Source: Glaciimonas sp. (GTDB lineage Bacteria > Pseudomonadota > Gammaproteobacteria > Burkholderiales > Burkholderiaceae). Taken from it: DNA of 5,050 nt. This document shows, in pieces, positions 1-5,050 of this stretch. The notes under the pieces were generated by a model that saw only the letters and a list, made by a program, of their open reading frames with translations, was not told the DNA's origin and made no database searches. How positions within the stretch are numbered: the stretch's first letter is position 1; every line of letters starts with the position of its first letter. The position numbers were made by a program, and so were the translations under genes. The DNA is taken from assembly GCA_014377145.1 (NCBI GenBank), contig JACMQE010000102.1, positions 1-5,050 of the forward strand, in the 5' to 3' direction.

Positions 1-242
1 AGCAGCAAATGGCATCAGCATGGATAAATTTTGGCGGACCCATTCTTTTATTGCTCAGTGGAAAAGATTACACCGCTAAAGAGTTCATAGAATACGCTAG
101 CAATAGTGCTGTTTGGTCAAAAGCTTTTCAGCACTTGCACCTAGAAAGACACGATCTGTCCAACGCCGATCACACTTTTGCGAATCAAACCGCACAGCTA
201 CAGGTAGAGAAAATCACGTTGCAATGGATTAAAACCATTTAA
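1..242 (+). CDS. Exosortase A system-associated hydrolase 1, C-terminal part (5' end outside window)
   Basis: This is the C-terminal end of an alpha/beta hydrolase. The reading frame is open from the window edge (codons from position 3) to the TAA at 240-242, so the ATG at 9 is probably internal and the gene starts upstream. Two family landmarks are visible. A strand followed by LLLLSGKDYTAKEF carries the acidic residue (Asp codon 66-68). ADHTF carries the expected catalytic His (codon 171-173) of the Ser-Asp-His triad. The nucleophile Ser lies outside the window. This wording (LSG-D-TA-EF, then ADHTF near the end) is what I recall for exosortase A system-associated hydrolase 1, which sits in EPS/PEP-CTERM loci. 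Its substrate is not established, and a cytoplasmic role is inferred. It is followed after 18 nt by the TPR protein, in the same direction, consistent with one operon. Another alpha/beta hydrolase subfamily is possible because only about 79 residues are seen. Confidence 0.8.
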   Translation, partial: QQMASAWINFGGPILLLLSGKDYTAKEFIEYASNSAVWSKAFQHLHLERHDLSNADHTFANQTAQLQVEKITLQWIKTI

Positions 243-260
243 TAACTACGAAATGCATAT

Positions 261-938
261 ATGATATTTAAATATATAACCATAATATTTATATTAATTT
301 CAAAATTATCGTTAGCACAAGCAGAAAACTTAGAATGTGGGTCACTTAAGAATGGATTTGGACCCTACGATTACCGAACAGAAAAGGGATCCTCTCTTGA
401 GTTAGTAGAAAGTGCTCACTTTACGCAACAGGTGGAAATGCTCATAAGTGCTACGACCGGATATATTGGTGGAGATATAGACTATACACTACGTGCATTT
501 CCAAATCACCATCGTGCCTTAATGTCTGTCATGCGATATGGAGAAAAAACAAAATCTGCCAAACCACCCAGCATGAAATATACGGTTGAATGTTATTTTG
601 ACCGCGCGATTAGATTTCGCCCCGATGATGCCATTACAAGGATGATTTACTCCATATATCTTGCGAAAAATAATCGCACGCCCGAGGCACTTCAACAACT
701 AGATGTTGCTGGAGATGGGATAGACCTACAGGAAAATGCATTTACACATTACAATCTAGGCTTGAGTTATTTCGACCTAAAGGAGTATGACAAATCCGCC
801 ATTCATGCACACAAAGCATATCGCTTGGGTTTTCCTCAAACAGCTTTAAAAGACAAGCTTAAAAGTGTTGGGAAATGGATTGAGCTAGAAGCCGAACTGC
901 CCAATGACAGCGCATCTACATCTACACCACTGAACTAA
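261..938 (+). CDS. Exported TPR-like protein of exosortase/EPS locus, function unknown
   Basis: The predicted protein has 225 residues. Residues 1-21 form a signal peptide: one Lys, a run of Ile/Leu/Phe, then LAQA as a plausible signal peptidase I site before Glu22. The mature protein should be periplasmic or secreted. There is no lipobox. Residues 27-90 are a distinctive conserved-looking block (CGSLKNGFGPYDY, TGYIGGDIDYTLRAFP, NHHRAL). Residues 110-195 read as tetratricopeptide-type helix pairs (ECYFDRAIRFRPDD; HYNLGLSYFDLKEYDKSAIH; AYRLGF). Two Cys (26 and 111) could form a disulfide. Homologues in EPS loci of exosortase bacteria are, as I recall, often mislabelled ABC transporter permease. 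No membrane-permease features are present here. ATG 261 is chosen because the signal peptide follows at once; ATG 253 in another frame hits a stop within four codons. No strong Shine-Dalgarno is seen, so translational coupling to the hydrolase 18 nt upstream is possible. The molecular role is unknown. Confidence 0.85.
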   Translation: MIFKYITIIFILISKLSLAQAENLECGSLKNGFGPYDYRTEKGSSLELVESAHFTQQVEMLISATTGYIGGDIDYTLRAFPNHHRALMSVMRYGEKTKSAKPPSMKYTVECYFDRAIRFRPDDAITRMIYSIYLAKNNRTPEALQQLDVAGDGIDLQENAFTHYNLGLSYFDLKEYDKSAIHAHKAYRLGFPQTALKDKLKSVGKWIELEAELPNDSASTSTPLN

Positions 939-945
939 ATTCCAC

Positions 946-950
946 GAGAG
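946..950 (+). promoter_or_regulatory. Ribosome binding site supporting a TTG start
   Basis: GAGAG at 946-950 lies six bases before TTG at 957. The upstream gene's TAA (936-938) is in the same frame, so the aminotransferase cannot begin earlier than 939, and TTG 957 is the only start-like codon before deep inside the fold. The Shine-Dalgarno-like match decides the start. TTG initiation usually lowers translation, so this gene may be made at lower levels than its neighbours (inference). Confidence 0.6.
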
Positions 951-956
951 TATTAC

Positions 957-2177
957 TTGCCAAGTAATTCAGAGGATACCAATTATTTTCAAAGACTATT
1001 ACCACGCGGCCCAGTGCTCGATTGGAACAGCTTTAGGAAAATTCATGCACCCAATGTACATAGCGTTGAAAATCTAAAACACAAAGCTTTTACAACCAGT
1101 GGGCGAGCTGCGATTTACCAAGCTTTACTTCAGCTAAATCTACCTGCTTACAGCTCGGTATTGGTGCCTACTTACCACTGCCCTACCATGGTAGCGCCAG
1201 TTCTATTAGCCAATTTGAACGTTGCATATTTTGGATTACTGCCAACCGGTTTACCAAATCTTGACAGCATAGAGAGATCTACAGCCCAAAAATGTAAGGT
1301 CATGGTGGTGCCTCACTATTTTGGGCTAGCTAAATCACTTAAAGAAGTGCGTCAATGGTGTGACAAATGGGGAATAGCCTTAATTGAAGACTGTGCGCAT
1401 TGTTATTTTGGACAAGCTGGAGAAAGGGCGGTAGGCGAGTGGGGTGATTTTGCTACAGCAAGCTTATCCAAGTTCTTCCCTTTGCCCGAAGCTGGATTGC
1501 TAGCATCAGCCCAACGTCCTATTAAGCCCTTAGATTCTAAAAACCCGTCACTGAAAGCGCAGATCAAGGGCTGTGTAGACGTTATTGAACTTGCATCAAG
1601 ATATAAGCGTTTCAGTGGTATGCAGATATTTTTAGCATTATTTTTCAAATTAAAAAATATTCGCTCCCAAAAATTCGAAATATCCGTAGTAAAAAAGACA
1701 CCTGAAGCCTCTGAAATGATGCGGGATTGTGATATGCGCCGCATGGATCAGTCTCCATTATGGGCCTCTTTTATATTAAAAAATATACTTCCAAGAGGAA
1801 GAATAATAATACAGCGCCAAATAAATTTCTCAATTTATACATCGTATTTTTCTAATGTATTAGGAGCTAAACCACTGTTTCCAATAAATGGGGGTACTGT
1901 GGCTTCTGCTGCACCTTACGTATTTCCTTTGTGGGTTGACAATCCGGACTCAATATACCTAGCCCTTAGAGCTTTAAAGTTACCAGTATTCCGCTGGGAT
2001 CGTATCTGGCCAAAGACACCAAATCTTCCAGGGGATACTGGGGCACTATGGAGTCACCATGTTTTGCAACTTTTATGCCACCAAGATCTCAGCTCAGCAG
2101 ATATAGATCATACGGCGCAAGCAGTACTAAATTTATTGCAGATTCAGCAGGCAAAACTTCATGCCACCCACACATAA
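957..2177 (+). CDS. DegT/DnrJ/EryC1/StrS-like PLP-dependent aminotransferase, EPS locus
   Basis: This 406-residue fold type I PLP enzyme is close to the usual family length. Family members transaminate keto-sugars, usually nucleotide-linked, to amino sugars in the cytoplasm. Visible landmarks in order: TSGRAAIYQAL at 47-57 (cofactor phosphate region), VLVPTYHCPTM at 68-78 (family pattern VIVPxxxxxxT), VVPHYFG at 117-123, LIEDCAHCYFG at 142-152 with Asp145 expected to contact the pyridine nitrogen, and SLSKFFP at 169-175 with Lys172 as the expected Schiff-base lysine. The Lys motif differs from the common H-K-x(4-6)-GEGG form: PLPEAGLL follows, so Gly-rich GEGG is reduced to EAG. This suggests a divergent subfamily, and the substrate is not predictable. 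The start is TTG 957, with GAGAG six bases upstream. The gene ends 17 nt inside the acyltransferase gene, so the two are probably co-translated. A role in making an amino sugar for the locus polysaccharide is inferred. Confidence 0.85.
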   Translation: MPSNSEDTNYFQRLLPRGPVLDWNSFRKIHAPNVHSVENLKHKAFTTSGRAAIYQALLQLNLPAYSSVLVPTYHCPTMVAPVLLANLNVAYFGLLPTGLPNLDSIERSTAQKCKVMVVPHYFGLAKSLKEVRQWCDKWGIALIEDCAHCYFGQAGERAVGEWGDFATASLSKFFPLPEAGLLASAQRPIKPLDSKNPSLKAQIKGCVDVIELASRYKRFSGMQIFLALFFKLKNIRSQKFEISVVKKTPEASEMMRDCDMRRMDQSPLWASFILKNILPRGRIIIQRQINFSIYTSYFSNVLGAKPLFPINGGTVASAAPYVFPLWVDNPDSIYLALRALKLPVFRWDRIWPKTPNLPGDTGALWSHHVLQLLCHQDLSSADIDHTAQAVLNLLQIQQAKLHATHT

Positions 2178-3297
2178 CGTCTTTCCAAGATACGCCATGT
2201 ACACCCCTAAACTCCATTGGCAAAATCTGCCCGCAAGCGCACTCCTTTCAACACCAAAACTATTGGCCGAATGGGACCAACTCAACGCTGAACGGGCCGA
2301 CTTGCCGTTTATGACTGCAAATGCAGTTTCCTGCGCACTTAAGATATTTGGATCAGGCACGGAGAGACTACTTATTGGGCGCAGAGCGGAAATCATAGTA
2401 GCAATGCTTGTAGTGGTACCCAATGGTTTGTTTCAATGGCGAACCTTTCAACCATCTCAGCTCCCACTAGGGATTTGGGTTGCCGCAAAAGACATTACAC
2501 TCATATCCATCGCGCGCAGTCTAATTCGCGGTCCCCTTGGGTTATGTTTAGGGTTTTCAATAACGCAGGTAGATCCTTTACTTGCACATCGGGAAATAGA
2601 CCAACCCGACTCCAAAAACTCAGACTATATAGACACTGGGTGGATAGACATTGTTGGTACTTTCGATGATTATTGGGCTTCTCGAGGCAAAAATTTACGC
2701 CAAAATATGCGTAAGCAACGTAATAAGCTTGCCGCAGAGGGCACCCTTATTCATATGCGTGTATTGACGGAACCCGAGGATATGTTGGAAGCCATTTCAC
2801 GATACGGTATACTAGAAAGTTCTGGATGGAAAGCTACGGAAGGTACAGCCATTCACCCAGATAACCCACAGGGAAAATTTTATATCCAGCTATTGCAAAA
2901 TGCAGCCAATCATGGTGAAGCAGCAGTCTATGAATATTTATTCAATGATAAAACAGTTGCACTTAATTTATGCATGCAACGCGCAGAAACTCTTGTAGTT
3001 TTAAAAACAACATACGATGAGGCCATCAAGAATTACTCACCTGCATTTCTTCTAAGCCAAGATGAAGTGGAACAAGTATTTGGCAGAGGAGTTATTAAAC
3101 GACTCGAATATTATGGGCGCATGATGGAGTGGCATACTCGCTGGACAGACAACAAGCGAACTTTGTACCACCTGACTTGCTATAGATGGTCATGGTTAAA
3201 AAAACTGTCTGAATCCCGATATAAGATGAATAAAAAATTAACCGAAGTAAATTCTAATATCGTGACTTCAGCACCCTCTATTTCGGAATATAACTGA
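2161..3297 (+). CDS. GNAT/FemAB-like (BioF2-type) acyltransferase, EPS locus
   Basis: The predicted protein has 378 residues, a typical length for the double-GNAT-fold FemAB/BioF2-like acyltransferases seen in exopolysaccharide clusters. Residues 30-130 form the less conserved first half. Residues 168-320 carry the recognisable second half: FDDYWASRGKNLRQNMRKQRNKL at about 168-190 (basic helix pattern of this family), ESSGWKATEG at 219-228, VYEYLFNDKTVALNL at 256-270 (core strands), LKTTYDEAIKNYSPAFLL at 281-298 and EWHTRWTDNKR near 323-333. It is expected to be cytoplasmic and to transfer an acyl or aminoacyl group. The acceptor may be a sugar amine or an EPS precursor, which is inferred from the adjacent aminotransferase. 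Start 2161 overlaps the upstream gene by 17 nt and has AGG nine bases upstream. An alternative ATG at 2197, 19 nt after the upstream stop, would remove 12 residues. The stop overlaps the next start by one base. Confidence 0.82.
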   Translation: MPPTHNVFPRYAMYTPKLHWQNLPASALLSTPKLLAEWDQLNAERADLPFMTANAVSCALKIFGSGTERLLIGRRAEIIVAMLVVVPNGLFQWRTFQPSQLPLGIWVAAKDITLISIARSLIRGPLGLCLGFSITQVDPLLAHREIDQPDSKNSDYIDTGWIDIVGTFDDYWASRGKNLRQNMRKQRNKLAAEGTLIHMRVLTEPEDMLEAISRYGILESSGWKATEGTAIHPDNPQGKFYIQLLQNAANHGEAAVYEYLFNDKTVALNLCMQRAETLVVLKTTYDEAIKNYSPAFLLSQDEVEQVFGRGVIKRLEYYGRMMEWHTRWTDNKRTLYHLTCYRWSWLKKLSESRYKMNKKLTEVNSNIVTSAPSISEYN

Positions 3298-4256
3298 TGA
3301 TTACAGTCATTATTCCCTATTACCAAAATAAGGCGGGTGTATTATCCAGAGCACTGAAAAGTATTGCCATACAAAAAAAAACATCGATGCCAATACATGT
3401 GTTGATCGTCGATGATGGGTCTCCAATATCTGCTGAATCAGAATTAAAAAGCATTGGCCAAATTTTCTGTAATGTGCAAATTTTGCTACAGCCAAATGGA
3501 GGCCCTGGGGCTGCCCGTAACACTGGCCTCGATCACACTCCTGCTGAAACCCGATATATTGCTTTTCTTGATTCTGACGACGAATGGTCTGACGACCATT
3601 TAGTGCGTGCCGTTGCAGCACTTAATGCTGGCTATGAATTCTATTTCGCTGATCACTATCAACTTAACTCCACAATAGGTGCTTTCGCTCGTGCCGGCCG
3701 CATTCAACCTAGCCAGCATCCTAAGCTCGCCACTACCCACCTAAATTTACACGCCTACCAAGGCAACCTATTGGATCAAATCATACGTAGCAATGTGATT
3801 GGAACATCAACAGTTGTTTATGATTTTTTGCAATTTTCGAAAAATCGCTTTAATGTTGAATTCACCAATGCAGGGGAAGACTATTTATTTTGGATGAATA
3901 TTGCACACAGTGGTGCAAAAGTCGCTTTCTCTGGTCAATGTGAAGCTTACTATGGGTACGGTGTAAATATTTATGCTGGATCAGGTTGGGGTAGTGAAAA
4001 GCATCTGCTTCGAATCCACAACGAAATAAAGTACAAAAAGTTAATTTTAGAACTATTTCCAGTTAGTCACTTACAACTCGAACATATCAACCTAAGTTTA
4101 GAAAAATTACGTTTGTCTTTTGCACAAGACTTACTGCATCGAGTTGTACACAGAAAAAAAATATCCTTTAATCTGCTTAAAAAACATTGGCGACTTGATC
4201 CATTAAGTTTTTTAAGCTTACCCATAGTTATAAAAAATATACTTTTTAAAAGATAA
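3297..4256 (+). CDS. Glycosyltransferase family 2 (GT-A fold), EPS biosynthesis
   Basis: The predicted protein has 319 residues. It transfers a sugar from a nucleotide-sugar donor to a growing lipid-linked or polymer acceptor at the cytoplasmic face. Visible motifs: ITVIIPYYQ at 2-10 (first Rossmann strand), VLIVDDGS at 35-42 (nucleotide-binding acid), GGPGAARNTGL at 68-78, FLDSDDEW at 90-97 (the metal-binding DxD region), and GEDYLFW at 193-199 (ED motif supplying the presumed catalytic base). No transmembrane helix is obvious. The C-terminal 70 residues are basic and AT-rich. ATG 3297 overlaps the upstream TGA (TGATG), which indicates translational coupling, and a weak CGGAA lies eight bases before it. 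Linkage and sugar specificity cannot be read from sequence. It is the last intact gene before the IS debris; no terminator hairpin follows the stop. Confidence 0.92.
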   Translation: MITVIIPYYQNKAGVLSRALKSIAIQKKTSMPIHVLIVDDGSPISAESELKSIGQIFCNVQILLQPNGGPGAARNTGLDHTPAETRYIAFLDSDDEWSDDHLVRAVAALNAGYEFYFADHYQLNSTIGAFARAGRIQPSQHPKLATTHLNLHAYQGNLLDQIIRSNVIGTSTVVYDFLQFSKNRFNVEFTNAGEDYLFWMNIAHSGAKVAFSGQCEAYYGYGVNIYAGSGWGSEKHLLRIHNEIKYKKLILELFPVSHLQLEHINLSLEKLRLSFAQDLLHRVVHRKKISFNLLKKHWRLDPLSFLSLPIVIKNILFKR

Positions 4257-4425
4257 ACATCTATATAGTTACGATGGGCCAGGCCATGCTCGAGCAGTTC
4301 TGTCACATGCTTGATGATGATCCCCCTGCACTGCGGAGCGGCTAGACCGAATTCGGCGAGAAGTCGACGATTTGACTCATCCGGGTGATGCGGGCCTTGA
4401 CGAAGCTTCGACTTGCCCGATGCGC
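4257..4425. other. Unassigned segment between EPS operon and IS66 end
   Basis: This stretch lies between the glycosyltransferase stop and the IS66-type tip. Up to about 4273 it is AT-rich and looks like the native downstream flank. From there to 4425 it is G+C-rich. A minus-strand frame is open across it (LLAEFGLAAPQCRGIIIKHV near its middle), but it begins inside the IS66 terminal non-coding sequence and continues antisense into the glycosyltransferase, so it is not a normal gene. It could be a remnant of a coding sequence from another site, carried in by rearrangement. I do not recognise it. The plus-strand ATG at 4274 gives only 23 codons. Confidence 0.4.
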
Positions 4426-4445
4426 GTAAGCGCGCGGTGAACCCA
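4426..4445. repeat. Probable IS66-family terminal inverted repeat (right end)
   Basis: The plus strand reads GTAAGCGCGCGGTGAACCC from 4426. IS66-family ends characteristically begin GTAA/GTAAGC. The site lies 55 nt beyond the stop of the minus-strand IS66 transposase remnant, the expected place for its transposase-distal end. The partner left end is not in the window. The adjacent outer 8 bp (4418-4425, CGATGCGC) would be one copy of the 8-bp target duplication usual for the family, but it cannot be paired here. Confidence 0.6.
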
Positions 4446-4480
4446 TACTGACCGTACCTATCGGCCATGTTTGATGTTGT

Positions 4481-4590
4481 TCAGCTGGTGGCGGGCTGCC
4501 AGCGGTGCGGCAGCAGTTGGTCAATGTCACCGGCTTTGTGCGTGGGCAGCCGCGTGAGCACATCCTTCAGGTAAGCATTGGGGCATTTGG
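4481..4590 (-). pseudogene. IS66-family transposase (TnpC), C-terminal fragment
   Basis: Reading the minus strand, the last 32 codons before the TGA (complement of 4481-4483) contain NAYLKDVLTRLPTHKAGDID followed by QLLPHRWQP. This is the very conserved C-terminal signature of IS66 transposases (pattern AYLxDVLxRLPxxxxxxIxxLLPxxW). Upstream of the Asn codon (4577-4579) and one Pro codon the similarity stops and IS4-family sequence starts, so more than 90% of the roughly 500-residue DDE transposase is missing. The fragment has no start and cannot be functional. It keeps its native stop and the downstream 55 nt to the element tip. Confidence 0.82.
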
Positions 4591-4602
4591 TTATACACAA
4601 GT
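4591..4602. repeat. Truncated Tn5/IS50-type transposon end
   Basis: TTATACACAAGT at 4591-4602 is identical to the inner 12 bases of the 19-bp Tn5 outer end as I recall it (CTGACTCTTATACACAAGT). The outer seven bases are not present; the sequence there is CATTTGG. On the minus strand the end also encodes the transposase's last residues and stop (ACT TGT GTA TAA, Thr-Cys-Val-stop), so its position next to the transposase fragment supports the assignment. Without its tip the end should not be cleavable. Confidence 0.7.
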
Positions 4603-4824
4603 GCCCTGAGCCTGAAGCGCCCTTGAGAATCTAATTCCAGCGGCGAAGTCAAGAATGCGCTGCATACCCAGCCAGATGGTCTTGACACCGGGCTCACCAT
4701 CGCCTTTTCGAGCCAGAAATGCCCCCAGCCTGGTAACCAAGCACACCACCTCATTGAGTGTGGGTGGTTTGTCCGGCAGCTTCTTCTGATTCAAGATCCC
4801 CCTGTGCCAGACTTGTTGTCGCAT
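4591..4824 (-). pseudogene. IS4-family (IS50/Tn5-like group) transposase, C-terminal fragment
   Basis: A minus-strand frame of about 77 codons ends at TAA (complement of 4591-4593). It contains KKLPDKPPTLNEVV, LGAFLARKGDGEPGVKTIW and LGMQRILDFAAGIRF, the typical C-terminal block of IS4-family transposases of the Tn5 group (family pattern PPTLxEVVxxIAxLGGFLGRKGDGEPGxKTxW). The frame is open only back to a TAG at 4840-4842, and recognisable similarity begins about ten residues after the Met at 4822-4824. The catalytic DDE core, normally several hundred residues upstream, is absent, so this is a 5'-truncated remnant. The Met is probably internal. The terminal Thr-Cys-Val-stop is encoded by the element's own end, which here lacks its outermost bases. 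Confidence 0.82.
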
Positions 4825-4863
4825 CCGATTCTTTGATGGCTAACTGCCCGACAGCTTGATTTC
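4825..4863. other. Short unassigned junction before tnpA
   Basis: These 39 nt lie between the IS4-family remnant and the TnpA start codon. I see no GTAAGC-type IS66 tip, no Tn5-like end and no clear Shine-Dalgarno sequence. IS66 elements normally have a longer leader between tip and tnpA, so the left end of the rightmost element may have been lost in the junction. Confidence 0.4.
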
Positions 4864-5050
4864 ATGATCCGAACACCGCATTCACATCACTCTGCCGAAT
4901 TCAAAGAGCAAGCACGGCTCAAAGCCAGGCATCGCGGCACGCGTTCCGTCATCAGCGTTGCCCGCGAGCCCAACATGTCCGCCGGCACGCTGAGAAAGTG
5001 GCTGCAAAGCGCAAGCAAGAAAGCCGGCACGATAGCCCTCCCCCGGTGTC
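4864..5050 (+). CDS. tnpA: IS66-family accessory protein TnpA, N-terminal part (3' end outside window)
   Basis: The frame is open from ATG 4864 to the window edge (62 codons). The start MIRTPHSHHSAEFKEQARLK and the later SVAREPNMSAGTLRKWL (residues 31-47) match the small helix-turn-helix TnpA protein of IS66-family elements, which typically reads RTPxxxYSxEFKEQALxKA...VAxxLNMSxGTLRKW. The second block is the DNA-recognition HTH. IS66 elements use TnpA and TnpB with the TnpC transposase; neither tnpB nor a matching plus-strand tnpC is in view. It runs opposite to the IS66 transposase remnant at 4481-4590. The family Tyr at residue 9 is His and the family Leu at 36 is Pro (EPNMS), the latter next to the HTH, which may mean decay. 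Whether the gene is complete beyond 5050 cannot be seen. Confidence 0.78.
   Translation, partial: MIRTPHSHHSAEFKEQARLKARHRGTRSVISVAREPNMSAGTLRKWLQSASKKAGTIALPRC

Larger units (their letters stand above)
4426..5050. mobile_element. Composite of decayed insertion sequences (IS66 and IS4/Tn5-like)
   Basis: Three transposase pieces are packed into about 600 nt. They are an IS66 transposase C-terminus (minus), an IS4-family transposase C-terminus (minus) and an IS66-type TnpA N-terminus (plus, continuing off the window). The left border is placed at the GTAAGCG tip at 4426; the right border is outside the window. High G+C compared with the operon to the left supports a foreign origin. The two IS66 pieces point in opposite directions, so they cannot come from one simple undisturbed copy. 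No intact element can be assembled from the visible part, although the rightmost TnpA may belong to an intact copy. Confidence 0.75.

Noticed and set aside
1403..1744. Long minus-strand open frame inside the aminotransferase gene
   Set aside because: It is antisense to a well-supported gene, has no recognisable domain, and its openness follows from the codon pattern of the plus-strand gene.
1769..1785. Motif AAAAAATATACTT also present near 4233-4245
   Set aside because: Both copies lie in coding sequence encoding Lys-Asn-Ile in AT-rich genes; chance similarity is the simplest explanation.
4230..4275. Possible terminator or promoter after the glycosyltransferase
   Set aside because: The stretch is T- and A-rich but I find no stable hairpin, and TATATAG alone without a matching -35 is not enough for a promoter.
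4067..4468. 133-codon minus-strand frame crossing the glycosyltransferase end and the IS66 tip
   Set aside because: It starts in IS66 terminal non-coding DNA and ends antisense to the glycosyltransferase, so it is a product of the junction. Only its middle part may be a coding remnant.
4527..4754. Minus-strand frame across the IS4/IS66 junction
   Set aside because: It is out of frame with both recognised transposase remnants and has no family resemblance.
1..5050. CRISPR array, tRNA, rRNA or riboswitch
   Set aside because: No regularly spaced repeats, no cloverleaf or rRNA signatures, and gene gaps of 18 nt or less in the operon leave no room for leader structures.

Overview
The window looks like chromosomal DNA from a Gram-negative bacterium with an exosortase (PEP-CTERM/EpsH-type) exopolysaccharide locus. 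A beta- or gammaproteobacterium is most likely. The basis is the C-terminus of an exosortase A system-associated hydrolase 1, a small exported TPR protein of the kind found in such loci, and the class of insertion-sequence debris present. The genus cannot be fixed from this sequence.

Layout. Positions 1-4256 hold five tightly packed plus-strand genes that look like one operon: (1) the 3' end of an alpha/beta hydrolase, (2) a secreted TPR-like protein, (3) a DegT/DnrJ/EryC1/StrS-type PLP aminotransferase starting at TTG, (4) a FemAB/BioF2-like GNAT acyltransferase, and (5) a family 2 glycosyltransferase. Gaps are 18 nt or less, and genes 3/4 and 4/5 overlap by 17 nt and 1 nt. No promoter or terminator is visible between them. 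The DNA is AT-rich (11 G+C of 60 at 4201-4260).

Positions 4257-5050 are different. Composition jumps (39 G+C of 60 at 4501-4560) and the sequence is a patchwork of insertion-sequence remnants. It holds an unassigned 169-nt piece, an IS66-type terminal end (GTAAGCG at 4426), and the last 32 codons of an IS66 transposase on the minus strand. Next comes the last ~70 codons of an IS4-family (Tn5/IS50-like) transposase on the minus strand, whose stop codon lies inside a truncated Tn5-like end. A plus-strand IS66-type TnpA then runs off the right edge.

How the genes work together (inference). The glycosyltransferase would build a repeat unit. The aminotransferase could make an amino sugar. The acyltransferase could add an acyl or aminoacyl group to it or to another EPS precursor. 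The hydrolase and the exported TPR protein are accessory parts of the exosortase-linked export system. The operon ends abruptly at the IS debris with no terminator, so it may once have been longer. No clearly new defence, RNA or CRISPR system is visible. The most unusual structure is the IS4/IS66 chimeric scar.
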